Source: Oscillospiraceae bacterium (lineage in GTDB: Bacteria; Bacillota; Clostridia; Oscillospirales; Oscillospiraceae). From it: DNA of 64,000 nt. The position numbers and the translations under genes were made by a program. The stretch covers positions 1-64,000 of the forward strand of contig JAETNP010000024.1 of the NCBI GenBank assembly GCA_021768185.1, given 5' to 3'. Below, piece after piece: positions 52,809 to 60,565 of the stretch. The notes beneath the pieces are model-generated. The model was not told the DNA's origin. It saw only the letters and a list, made by a program, of their open reading frames with translations, and made no database searches. How positions within the stretch are numbered: the first letter of the stretch is position 1; each line of letters begins with the position of its first letter.

Positions 52809-53957
52809 ATGCAATACCGTACATTAGGCCGCACCGGCATTCAGGTGAGTGAGATCGGCATGGGCTGCGAGGGCTTTTCCGGAAAGACTGCGGAGCAGGT
52901 CCGGGAGATGGTGGACCTTATGGAGTCCGCCGGGGTCAGCTGCATCGACCTGTACACCCCGGAGCCGGCTCTGCTGGACAACCTGGGCCGGGCCATGGAG
53001 GGCCGTCGGGAAAAATTCGTCCTCCAGAACCACCTCTGCGCCGTCTGGAAGGACGGCCAGTACAAACGGACCCGCCATTTGGAGGAGGCAAAGGCCAACT
53101 TTACGGAGCGGCTCCGGCTCCTGCGGACGGACTACACGGACGTGGGCATGATCCACTACGTGGATGCCATGAGCGACTGGGACACCGTGGTGCAAAACGG
53201 CATCCTGGACTGCGCGCTGGAACTGAAAGCGGCGGGGACCGTGAAGAGCGTGGGCCTCAGCAGCCACAATCCGGAGGTGGCCCTGGCGGCGGTGAACACC
53301 GGAAAGATCGACGTGCTCATGTTCAGCGTCAACCCCTGCTACGACCTCCAGCCCGCCAATGAGGACGTGGAGGAGCTGTGGGCGGACAAGAACTACGAGA
53401 AGCCTCTGGTCAACATGGACCCCCAGCGGCAGGCGCTGTATGAGACCTGCCAGCGGCTGGGCGTGGGCATTACGGTTATGAAAGCTTTCGGCGGCGGCGA
53501 CCTGCTGAAAGCGGACATGTCCCCGGCGGGGATGGCGCTGACGGCCGCTCAGTGCCTCCACTACGCCCTGACCCGTCCGGCGGTGGCCTCCGTCATGTGC
53601 GGGGCCCGGACCATGGAGGACCTGCGCGCCAGCATCGCCTATGAGGACGCCTCCCCCGAGGAGCGGGACTATGCCGCCGCCTTCGCCGCCATGCCCAAGA
53701 TCAGCTGGGTAGGCCACTGCATGTACTGCGGACACTGCGCCCCCTGCCCCCAGGGCATCAGCGTGGCGGACGTGACCAAGTTCCTGCACCTCTGCGAGGC
53801 CCAGGGAGAGATCCCGGAGACCGTCCGGGAGCACTACGCCGCCCTGCCCCACAAGGCGGGAGAGTGCGTCCAGTGCGGGGCCTGTGAAAAGCGGTGTCCC
53901 TTCGGCGTTGCCGTGACAGAGAACATGAAGCGGGCTGCGGCGCTTTTCGGCGCATAA
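52809..53957 (+). CDS. Aldo/keto reductase with C-terminal 4Fe-4S domain
   Basis: 382 residues. An AKR-type barrel (about 1-290) starts YRTLGRTGIQVSEIGMGCEG and is followed by a bacterial ferredoxin-like end with two cysteine clusters: CMYCGHCAPCPQ and CVQCGACEKRCP. The usual catalytic tyrosine region (Y-G-x-S-E) is replaced by YTPEPALLDN, so the active site may differ from classic AKRs. Expression is probably switched by the MerR protein encoded 13 bp downstream, acting on the dyad promoter. The substrate is unknown; a role in electrophile or aldehyde stress is an inference from the AdhR analogy. Confidence 0.87.
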   Translation: MQYRTLGRTGIQVSEIGMGCEGFSGKTAEQVREMVDLMESAGVSCIDLYTPEPALLDNLGRAMEGRREKFVLQNHLCAVWKDGQYKRTRHLEEAKANFTERLRLLRTDYTDVGMIHYVDAMSDWDTVVQNGILDCALELKAAGTVKSVGLSSHNPEVALAAVNTGKIDVLMFSVNPCYDLQPANEDVEELWADKNYEKPLVNMDPQRQALYETCQRLGVGITVMKAFGGGDLLKADMSPAGMALTAAQCLHYALTRPAVASVMCGARTMEDLRASIAYEDASPEERDYAAAFAAMPKISWVGHCMYCGHCAPCPQGISVADVTKFLHLCEAQGEIPETVREHYAALPHKAGECVQCGACEKRCPFGVAVTENMKRAAALFGA

Positions 53958-53970
53958 GGGGGCCGGGAAC

Positions 53971-54336
53971 GTGACCATTGCGGAAACCAGCAAAAAATAC
54001 GGCCTGACTGCCGATACCCTGCGCTACTATGAGCGTATTGGCCTGATTCCCCCGGTGCCCCGTACCAAGGGGGGCATCCGGGAGTATGACGAGGAATCCT
54101 GCCGGTGGATCGAGCTGATGAAGTGTATGCGCTCCGCCGGGGTGCAGATCGAGGCGCTGATCGAGTACAGCGCCCTGTGCCGCCAGGGGGAGGGCACCGA
54201 GGAGCGCCGGAAGGAGATCCTGATGGAGCAGCGGGCGCTGCTTCTGGGGCGGATGGAAAGGATGCAGCAGTCCCTGGACCGGTTGGACTACAAGATTGCC
54301 AACTACGACAAGATCCTGCGGGACAACCAATGCTGA
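53971..54336 (+). CDS. MerR family transcriptional regulator (AdhR-like)
   Basis: 121 residues from GTG 53971. The N-terminal HTH and wing (TIAETSKKYGLTADTLRYYERIGLIPPVPRTKGGIREYDEE region) is followed by a helix and a C-terminal dimer coiled coil (about 80-118). A cysteine at residue 48 (SCRW) or 55 (KCMRS) could sense electrophiles, as AdhR does with its single cysteine. It forms an operon with the reductase and probably activates it. Confidence 0.9.
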   Translation: MTIAETSKKYGLTADTLRYYERIGLIPPVPRTKGGIREYDEESCRWIELMKCMRSAGVQIEALIEYSALCRQGEGTEERRKEILMEQRALLLGRMERMQQSLDRLDYKIANYDKILRDNQC

Positions 54337-54350
54337 AAGTCCATAAAGCA

Positions 54351-54378
54351 AGCGGTCCGATGGTAACATCGGGCCGCT
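54351..54378 (+). terminator. Terminator after the merR gene
   Basis: Arms AGCGGTCCGATG (54351-54362) and CATCGGGCCGCT (54367-54378), loop GTAA, followed by GTTTTC. One G-U pair. Confidence 0.85.
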
Positions 54379-54411
54379 GTTTTCTGCTTGACGGCTAATT
54401 TCTGAAGGAAA

Positions 54412-55299
54412 TCAAAGGCAGCTTTCGATTCGGGCCAGCTCCTCCTGGGCCAACTGCTGTACGCCCGCGAAGTCCACATGGGGATGATAGACCGCCTCCA
54501 GCTGGTCGTGGGCGGCCTTGGCCTCACGGAGGGCGTCCAGCCCCTCGTCCCGGAGGGCGGCGGCCACCCGGGACGAAAAGCGGAGCCGGGCTTTGAACCG
54601 CTTGGCGCAGGCGGGGTCCACCATAGCATCCAGACGCACCCGGCGGTAAGCGGGGCCGGTGTAGGCCATGCCCTCCCGGCTGGTAACGAAGGCCAGCCCC
54701 AGCTCCGGCAGCAGCAGATGTTGGATAATCTCCGGATGCTCCGGGTCGGGGCAGATCACCGCCCGGAAGCCCCGGGCCGCGGCAGCGGCATGGATCCGCT
54801 GGAGCATGGGCGCGGCCAGGCCGTAGGCATCCTGGAGCTGGTAGACCTTGGGGCAGAGCGCCTGAACGGAGTCAAAACGCCAAACGGGGCCCTGACAGGT
54901 GAGGCTGCCCAGGAAGCGGAGGGCGTCCGCGCCGCCGCTCCCCTTTCCCCGCAGCTCCCGGCCGATGATCCCGTCGGTGCGCCGCAGGAGCTTTCCGGCG
55001 TCCAGTCCCTCCCGCATCAAAGCGGAGGCGCTGTCCGACATCTGCCGCGCCGCGCCCAGGGCCCGGTAAGCCCGCTGGTAGGCGGCGGATACTGCGTCGG
55101 TGTAATGAAGAACGTCAGGCCGGGACTTCTTGAGGGCGGCAACATCGTAGAACTGCCCCAGATTGACGTAGCGATCGGCGGCGGCGGGGTACTTGGGTTC
55201 CACCACATGGGGCGCTGTAACGGCAGGACACTTTTCAGAATTTCCAGGTGATGCGTACTTGCTGTTTTCCGGTATCCGGGTTTCTTTCGCCAATTTCAA
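54412..55299 (-). pseudogene. ATPase gene (PRK06851-like) truncated at its 5' end by a recombinase element
   Basis: From about residue 29 the product matches the two-domain P-loop ATPase family typified by PRK06851: TAPHVVEPKYP, 'RYVNLGQFYD', then a second half with ICPDPEHPEIIQHLLLPELGLAF. Such proteins are about 365 residues and begin with a GGPGTGKS-type loop of about 100 residues, which is absent. The first 28 codons here are read through the 3' end of the recombinase gene in another frame, and the natural homology begins at about 55213. No 5' half was found on the other side of the element. The ATG at 55299 belongs to the element. Confidence 0.7.
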
Positions 55300-56785
55300 T
55301 TTTCTCTACCAGGGCTGCGACCAGCTCCCGCGGGACGGTTTCCAGCTTTAAGAGTTCCTTTGCCCGCGCCGTCAGATCGGCTTGCTGCCGGGGCTTTTCC
55401 TGGGAGAGTTCTGCTTCGATTTTTGAAAGGCGCTGTTCCAGGCGGTTTGTTTCCTCCAGAAAGGAGTGGTTCAGGTCGGTGAATTGGCCGTCTGTCAGGA
55501 TGCCGGAGACTTTATCTAAGTATAGGGTTTTCAGCGCCTGGCTTCGCTTTTCCCACTGCGCCTTCAATGTTTTCTGTTCCTGCTCCAGCGCATCCCTCCG
55601 GGTGTCCCGAACAGGCTGGATGTCCAGCGGTTCCAACTTGTAGTAGGTCTGGACATAATAGCGGATGCGGTCCGATACTAACTCCTCCAGTTTGTCGAGG
55701 CGAATAGCGTGGCGGGTGCAGCGTTTTGCTTTCCCGCTGTCAGCGTAGAGCTTACAGCGGAGATAGGAGACACGGGGCCTCCCCTGCTGGCAGTTGGTGG
55801 TTTTGCTCATTGTGCTGCCGCAGTCCATACATTTCACCAGGCCGGACAGCAGATGTACTTCCCCGCTGCCATCGGTTTTGGATCGCAGCGCCAGATTTTT
55901 CTGAACCATATCAAAGGTTTCCCGATCAATGATCGCCTCATGCGTTCCTTCTACCCGGTACCACCGGTCCGCCGGCATGTCGATCAAAACCTTGGATTTA
56001 TAGCTGACCTTCTTCCGCCGCCCCTGGATCATGACGCCGGTGTACATCTCGTTATGGAGGATGCGCCAGATCGTGGTCTTATTCCAGAGGCCAAGGTCGT
56101 TTTTCACGGGGTGGTTGCAGGTCCAGCCTCGTTCCGCTTTATAGCGGGTAGGATTTGGGACGCCTGCATCATTGAGCATAGCCGCGATATTCTGTTTCCC
56201 ATGGCCTTCCAGGGACCACCGGAAAATTTGGCGGACCACTTCGGCTGCCTCAGGATCAATGATAATGTGGTTTTTGTCAGCCGGGTCTTTCCTGTAGCCA
56301 TAGATTGGGAAGCCGCCAATGTACTGCCCCTCCCGGCGCTTCAGGTCAAAGACCATGCGGACGTTTTCGGAGAGATCCTCTAAGTACCACTCATTGACCA
56401 AACCGTTGATCTGGCGGGCCTTCTTGTTGCCCTTGACCTCGGTATCGGCATTGTCAGCTACCGCAATGAAGCGGATGCCCCATATAGGGAACAGTCCGTG
56501 GATGTACTTTTCCACCAGTTCCATGTCACGGGTGAAACGGGACTGCGATTTGCAGAGAACGATCTGGAACTTCTTTGCCTTCGCCGCAGCCAGCATCCGG
56601 TTAAAATCCGGGCGGAGGCCATCGGCGCCGGAGTAGTCTTCGTCGCAGTAGATGGAGTAGATGTCCCATCCATGGTCGATAGCGTAATGGGTCAAAAGAG
56701 ACTTCTGGTTTTGGATGCTCTCGGACTCAAGCCGCTGTTTCTCTTCATCCTCCTTGCTCAGACGTACATAGATTGCACAAAGGAT
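55235..56785 (-). CDS. Large serine recombinase (resolvase/invertase family)
   Basis: About 517 codons. The catalytic domain is AIYVRLSKEDEEKQ through YSGADGLRPDFNRM and FVLCKSQSRFTRD-type motifs (here IVLCKSQSRFTRD). A recombinase domain (DPEAAEVVRQIFRWSLEGHG), a zinc ribbon (CMDCGSTMSK ... YLRCKLYADSGKAKRC) and a C-terminal coiled coil follow. The first in-frame ATG, 56695, would delete the catalytic RLS serine. The expected start lies at 56785, six bases after GGAGGTG, but the codon there is ATC, with a stop at 56791. Either AUC is used or the start codon is lost. The element interrupts the adjacent ATPase gene. Confidence 0.85.
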   Translation of the reverse strand: MLCAIYVRLSKEDEEKQRLESESIQNQKSLLTHYAIDHGWDIYSIYCDEDYSGADGLRPDFNRMLAAAKAKKFQIVLCKSQSRFTRDMELVEKYIHGLFPIWGIRFIAVADNADTEVKGNKKARQINGLVNEWYLEDLSENVRMVFDLKRREGQYIGGFPIYGYRKDPADKNHIIIDPEAAEVVRQIFRWSLEGHGKQNIAAMLNDAGVPNPTRYKAERGWTCNHPVKNDLGLWNKTTIWRILHNEMYTGVMIQGRRKKVSYKSKVLIDMPADRWYRVEGTHEAIIDRETFDMVQKNLALRSKTDGSGEVHLLSGLVKCMDCGSTMSKTTNCQQGRPRVSYLRCKLYADSGKAKRCTRHAIRLDKLEELVSDRIRYYVQTYYKLEPLDIQPVRDTRRDALEQEQKTLKAQWEKRSQALKTLYLDKVSGILTDGQFTDLNHSFLEETNRLEQRLSKIEAELSQEKPRQQADLTARAKELLKLETVPRELVAALVEKIEIGERNPDTGKQQVRITWKF

Positions 56786-56823
56786 TTGTTACACCTCCTT
56801 CAAGGCATAACTGCTCATGGCCA

Positions 56824-57021
56824 TCATACTTTATGAGCGGCCGCCTGGCAAGGATTTATTGTAAAAGTCCGCGCCGATAAAACGGCGCGGGCATCATTGG
56901 TGGGTGTGTTTAGTTCTTTTGTTAGCCAAACTCTGACGGCTTGTTGGATGCTGTCTATATCAACAGATACCTCAGAATTAGATTTCCATTCTTCTTTCAG
57001 GTCATAAAAAGTACCCTTCAT
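56824..57021 (-). CDS. Small element-borne protein of unknown function
   Basis: 65 residues from ATG 57021, which has GGAGGGAGG about seven bases upstream. MKGTFYDLKEEWKSNSEVS and SIQQAVRVWLTKELN suggest a small soluble helical protein. It precedes the serine recombinase in the same direction and is probably cargo or an accessory of that element. No recognised family. Confidence 0.55.
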   Translation of the reverse strand: MKGTFYDLKEEWKSNSEVSVDIDSIQQAVRVWLTKELNTPTNDARAVLSARTFTINPCQAAAHKV

Positions 57022-57058
57022 ATAGATTACCTCCCTCCAAATTTTATGCAAAAAAGTG

Positions 57059-57110
57059 ATTGGATATGAAAAAGCAGGCGCAGCTCTGCATCTGTTTTTT
57101 CATATCCAAT
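57059..57110. repeat. 25-bp inverted repeat near the element edge
   Basis: Arms 57059-57083 (ATTGGATATGAAAAAGCAGG...) and 57086-57110 match at 22 of 25 positions, two mismatches being G-U compatible. On the minus strand a T-rich run follows, so it may terminate transcription; it may also mark one end of the recombinase element. Confidence 0.6.
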
Positions 57111-57232
57111 ATCGTTTCCTTCAAAACGGCCTCGCTGTCCCCGCCAAAATGTCCTCCAGCGTTCCATCCCTCAAGCCTTCTCCGACTCCTCCTCCGGGAA
57201 CCAATGCCCACCGCCATTTAGGCAGCAAAAAA

Positions 57233-57268
57233 GAGGCCCACAGCAGCGATTAAACTGCTGTGGGTCTC
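57233..57268 (-). terminator. Terminator after rplL
   Basis: Arms GAGGCCCACAGCAG (57233-57246) and CTGCTGTGGGTCTC (57255-57268) pair over 14 bp; on the minus strand the hairpin is followed by TTTTTT. Confidence 0.93.
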
Positions 57269-57360
57269 TCATTTTTATCTCTCTCAAGAGGAAACGCCGG
57301 GACAAATTGAGAGGGACAAAGTGGTCATTTTGCGGGGGACAACGACAAGCGCAAGGAATC

Positions 57361-57735
57361 TTACTTCAGCTCGACCTTGCCGCCGGCCTCTTCGATCTTC
57401 TTCTTCAGCTCCTCGGCCTCGTCCTTGCCCAGGGCTTCCTTCAGGGTCTTGGGGGTGCCCTCGACGGCGGCCTTAGCCTCGGCCAGGCCCAGACCGGTAA
57501 TCTCGCGGACGACCTTGATGACCTTGATCTTGGCGGCGGCGTCGAAGCCGGTCAGGACCACGTCAAACTCGGTCTTCTCCTCGGCGGCGGGAGCGGCAGC
57601 GCCGGCAGCGGGGGCGGCCATGGCGGCGGCGGAAACGCCGAACTCTTCCTCCAGAGCATGAACCAGCTCGCTCAGCTCCAGAACGGTCAGAGCCTTAACT
57701 TCTTCGATCATAGCGGTGACTTTCTCACTAGCCAT
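57361..57735 (-). CDS. rplL: 50S ribosomal protein L7/L12
   Basis: 124 residues, complete: N-terminal dimerisation helix ([24 protein letters not shown]), an Ala/Gly hinge (about 38-52) and the C-terminal domain with [36 protein letters not shown]. It is the multi-copy stalk protein that recruits translation factors. It follows rplJ after 55 bp. rpoB does not follow as it does in most bacteria; a mobile element does. Confidence 0.97.
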   Translation of the reverse strand: MASEKVTAMIEEVKALTVLELSELVHALEEEFGVSAAAMAAPAAGAAAPAAEEKTEFDVVLTGFDAAAKIKVIKVVREITGLGLAEAKAAVEGTPKTLKEALGKDEAEELKKKIEEAGGKVELK

Positions 57736-57790
57736 TGTTAATTACCTCCTAATAATGTTTCAGTAAAAAATTTTTGTGTGCTGCCGCACC

Positions 57791-58348
57791 TTACTCGGCG
57801 GCAGGAGCTTCCTCAGCGGGAGCTTCGGCAGGGGCGCCCTGCTTCTCAGCGATCTGCTTGAGGACGCAGGCCAGGCCGGAAATGGGAGCCAGCATCGTAC
57901 CCAGGACCTGGGCGCGCAGGACGGGCAGCGGGGGAATGGCGGCCAGAGCCATGACCTCGTCCAGAGGCATGGGCTTACCGTCCATGAAGCCGCCCTTGAT
58001 CTCGAAGTGGCCCTCGATCTTTTTGGCGAAGTCGTTGACCACCCGGGCGGGGGCCACGGGGTCGTCATGGCAGATGGCCATGGCGGTAGCGCCATTGAGC
58101 AGGCTGTCCAGCTCGTTCATGCCGCAGTTGTTGACGGCGAACTGGAGCAGGGTGTTCTTCACCACGGCGTACTCGACGTTGTTCTTGCGCAGCTCGGCGC
58201 GCAGAGCGGTGTCCTCGGCCACAGTGATGCCCTTGTAGTCCACCAGCACACCGGCGGCGGCGTTCTGCAGCTTGTGGGTCAGATCGGCCACGATGGCCTG
58301 TTTTTCGCTGAGAACCTTTGCGTTAGGCATTCTTGTTTTCACCTCCAT
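57791..58348 (-). CDS. rplJ: 50S ribosomal protein L10
   Basis: 185 residues with VLSEKQAIVADLTHKLQNA at the start and VLVDYKGITVAEDTALRAELRKNNVEYAVVKNTLL, the L10 signature. An Ala/Glu/Pro-rich tail ends the protein. It anchors L7/L12 to the ribosome. An L10 leader lies upstream. It is on the strand opposite to rplK-rplA, about 8 kb away. Confidence 0.97.
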   Translation of the reverse strand: MEVKTRMPNAKVLSEKQAIVADLTHKLQNAAAGVLVDYKGITVAEDTALRAELRKNNVEYAVVKNTLLQFAVNNCGMNELDSLLNGATAMAICHDDPVAPARVVNDFAKKIEGHFEIKGGFMDGKPMPLDEVMALAAIPPLPVLRAQVLGTMLAPISGLACVLKQIAEKQGAPAEAPAEEAPAAE

Positions 58349-58390
58349 TAGATTTTGCTGGGGTATCAGGTGCGTTCAAGAAACGGAAAA

Positions 58391-58418
58391 CGGTCCCCGC
58401 GTCAGGACGCAAGGACCG
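58391..58418 (-). terminator. Attenuator in the rplJ leader
   Basis: Minus-strand CGGTCC...GGACCG with inner GCGT/ACGC pairing, followed by TTTTCC. It lies between the L10-binding region and the rplJ start and could terminate when L10 is in excess. Confidence 0.75.
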
Positions 58419-58490
58419 TGCTAATCATAAATGATCGGCAATCCTCGGCAGGATTTACGGGCAGAGCCCACCTGCTGTCTTTGGAACGCA
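58419..58490 (-). promoter_or_regulatory. Ribosomal protein L10 leader
   Basis: Minus-strand sequence CCAAAGACAGCAGGTGGGC, CCCGTAAATCCTGCCGAGG matches the L10-leader core (AGACAGCAGG paired to CCTGCCGAGG around GUAAAUC). In this family L10(L12)4 binds the leader and represses rplJ-rplL. Confidence 0.88.
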
Positions 58491-58496
58491 ACGTTT

Positions 58497-58525
58497 ATTA
58501 TACGCACAGACTTATGATTTGTCAA
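58497..58525 (-). promoter_or_regulatory. rplJ-rplL promoter
   Basis: Minus-strand TTGACA (58525-58520), 17-bp spacer, TATAAT (58502-58497): perfect consensus, just before the L10 leader. Confidence 0.93.
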
Positions 58526-58628
58526 TAGCAAATTGTAATTTTTTAGGGCATTTTTCCGCCTGCCGCCGCAAAAAGCCGCCCGCGCTGTGCGCGGGCGGCC
58601 CATACATACAGCCTCGGAACGACCGGAC

Positions 58629-59096
58629 TTACTCCTCGTCGTCCTCATCATCCTCGTCTTCGTCCTCGTCGTCCTCACCGCAGGCGCCGCAGCACCCGCC
58701 GCAGCCGCTCAGGTCGGAGAGGTCGAACTCCAGCTCCTCGCCGCAGTTGGGGCACAGGACGCTTCCGTCGGCCAGGATATCCTCATCAAAGAAGATCTCC
58801 TCATCGCAGTTGGGGCAGGTGGTCTGATAGACCTCGCCGTCCTCCTCATCGCCGTCTTCGTCCTCGTCCTCATCCAGGTCAAAGAGGTAGGTCTCCACGT
58901 CAGCCAGATCCTCGCTGACGGCGTCCAGGCCCTCCTCCAGGTCTCCCTGCTCGTCCCGGATATCCTGCAGCTCCAGGGCGACGTCATCGAGGATGTCCAT
59001 CATCACCTTGAGGAGCTTGCCCTCCTTGGACTTGACATCCAGGCCAATGCCCTCCGCCAAACCCTTCATATACGCGACCTTTTCCAGAATCTCCAT
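58629..59096 (-). CDS. CD1247-type protein with zinc-ribbon and acidic tail
   Basis: 155 residues. Residues 1-70 (MEILEKVAYMKGLAEGIGLD and LLKVMMDILDDVALELQDI) match the CD1247 N-terminal domain found across Clostridia. An acidic linker, a CPNC...CPNC zinc ribbon (about 92-120) and a Cys-rich CGGCCGACG stretch follow, then a run of about 18 Asp/Glu residues. Function is unknown, perhaps a small regulatory or metal-binding protein. It precedes rplJ and follows efp on the same strand. Confidence 0.83.
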   Translation of the reverse strand: MEILEKVAYMKGLAEGIGLDVKSKEGKLLKVMMDILDDVALELQDIRDEQGDLEEGLDAVSEDLADVETYLFDLDEDEDEDGDEEDGEVYQTTCPNCDEEIFFDEDILADGSVLCPNCGEELEFDLSDLSGCGGCCGACGEDDEDEDEDDEDDEE

Positions 59097-59172
59097 AGCA
59101 ATTCTCCTTTCAAAAAGTCATGTTGTCAGGTTCTCCTCTAAACACACGGCCCCCGGCCGATAGGACACAGAA

Positions 59173-59742
59173 TTACTCCTTGCAGCGGGACAGGTACTCA
59201 CCGGTACGGGTATCGATGGTGATCTTGTCGCCCACGTCGATGAACAGAGGCACCTTGATTTCCGCGCCGGTCTCCAGCACGGCGGGCTTGGTAACGTTGG
59301 TAGCGGTGTTGCCGGCGAAGCCGGGCTCGGTATCGGTGACCACGAGATCCATAAAGTTCGGGCACTCCAGGCCGAATACGGTGCCCTTATAGGAGAGGAC
59401 CTTGCACATGGTATTTTCCTTCACGAAGCGGAAGGCGTCGCCCAGAAGATCCCGGGCCAGGGGCACCATGTCGTAGGTCTCCTGATCCATAAAATAGTAC
59501 AGGTCGCCGTCGTTGTAGCTGTACTCCATATCCTTACGCTCGACGAATGCCTCCTCGAACTTGGCGGTGGGGTTGAAGCTGGTCTCGGTGACCGCGCCGG
59601 TGACCACATTTTTCATCTTAGTGCGCACGAAGGCGGCGCCCTTGCCGGGCTTGACGTGCTGGAACTCGATGACCTGCATCACCTTTCCGTCCATTTCAAA
59701 GGTCTTGCCGTTACGGAACTCGCCGGCAGTAATTGTAGCCAT
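59173..59742 (-). CDS. efp: Elongation factor P
   Basis: 189 residues, three beta-barrel domains, with the PGKG loop ([19 protein letters not shown]) that reaches the ribosomal peptidyl-transferase centre and is modified in other species. LELPxxV-type end motif: here [25 protein letters not shown]. It relieves stalling at polyproline. Complete and normal in length, with GGAGGAAAT upstream. Confidence 0.97.
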   Translation of the reverse strand: MATITAGEFRNGKTFEMDGKVMQVIEFQHVKPGKGAAFVRTKMKNVVTGAVTETSFNPTAKFEEAFVERKDMEYSYNDGDLYYFMDQETYDMVPLARDLLGDAFRFVKENTMCKVLSYKGTVFGLECPNFMDLVVTDTEPGFAGNTATNVTKPAVLETGAEIKVPLFIDVGDKITIDTRTGEYLSRCKE

Positions 59743-59796
59743 ATTTTGATTTCCTCCTGTTGGAATAATTTACACGGGATATCTTACCTACCGGAC

Positions 59797-59825
59797 ATTT
59801 TATCGTATTCCCGACGTAATTGCAA
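59797..59825 (-). promoter_or_regulatory. efp promoter
   Basis: Minus-strand TTGCAA (59825-59820), 17-bp spacer, TAAAAT (59802-59797); leader of about 50 bases. Confidence 0.75.
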
Positions 59826-59960
59826 GCATTTTGCAGAAAAAATGGGATAAATTTTTTCTTAACCGGTTCTTAAAGGGATTGGACGGTCAAAATCTCCAAC
59901 AACGAGGTCTATTCTTCCGCAAAATTCTCCAAACCATTCATAGAAGAAGGGGTTTTCTCT

Positions 59961-60476
59961 GCCGCGCTCCGCGCGGCACGTGAGCCGTTTCTTATCGTAA
60001 CCCCGGGGCCTGCGCGGCCCCGGACCCTGCGGTCACTTTTGCCGCGCGGCAAAAGTAACCAAAAACGCGCCAGAACCTACGGTTCTGGACTCCCTTCTCA
60101 GCCCCGCCTGACCGGCGGGTCCTCGGCGAGGGGTTTGCGAGGGTCCGGTGGAGATGAAGAGTTGCGGTGCCACATGAACGACAGGTCCTTCGGGCATCTG
60201 ATCTAGGGGACTGGTAGTTGACTAACTCCGGCTGACGCCCTTTCAAAGGGGTAGAGCCATCTACAGGGATTTGGTCTAACGGAACAATCTGCAAAAACGC
60301 ACCCCGGGGAGTTCGCCCCGCTACACGGTAGGGGTTCCCGATGACCACGCTGAAATAGACGCAGAAGGGGAACGAAGCGGACGGCAGTAAGTTTAGACAA
60401 AACCGACTGTGCCTCGGGCGCAAAACTAATCAAAAAATGAGGGATTCTTAAACCGCCAGGTTTAAGCGCGTTTTTA
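59961..60476. repeat. Dispersed structured repeat, copy C
   Basis: H1 GCCGCGC/GCGCGGC (59961-59977), H2 CCGGGGCC/GGCCCCGG (60003-60023), H3 the same 22-bp palindrome as in copy B (60035-60056), H4 CCAGAACC/GGTTCTGG (60070-60088), a body of about 360 bp partly shared with copy A, and H4' CTTAAACC/GGTTTAAG (60447-60466). H4 differs from copy B (CTTAAACC/GGTTTAAG) at matched positions on both arms. Confidence 0.88.
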
Positions 60477-60532
60477 ACGGCTGCGGGGCGGCCCGCAGGG
60501 CCGCAGAGAAAAAGCAACCAAAGTTGCCGCCA

Positions 60533-60548
60533 TGTTTCACGTGAAACA
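60533..60548. promoter_or_regulatory. parS-like palindrome
   Basis: TGTTTCACGTGAAACA is a perfect 16-bp palindrome identical to the consensus bacterial parS site recognised by ParB/Spo0J, and close to the Noc site, which differs in the core. It lies just downstream of radA. parS sites cluster near the replication origin, but this single site does not prove origin proximity. Confidence 0.8.
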
Positions 60549-60565
60549 TCAGTTCTAAAATAAAG

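Larger units (their letters stand above)
57022..57360. other. Gap between recombinase element and rplL
   Basis: 339 bp without a gene. It holds a long inverted repeat (57059-57110), the rplL terminator (57233-57268), and sequence (57120-57220) with no homology that I can name. The missing 5' part of the interrupted ATPase gene is not here. Confidence 0.55.
59743..60565. other. Gap between efp and radA with repeat copy C
   Basis: 823 bp without a gene. It contains the efp promoter, AT-rich sequence (59830-59940), repeat copy C (59961-60476) and a GC hairpin region (60477-60520). Just after comes a short palindrome TGTTTCACGTGAAACA (60533-60548), a consensus parS-like site for ParB/Noc. Confidence 0.7.
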
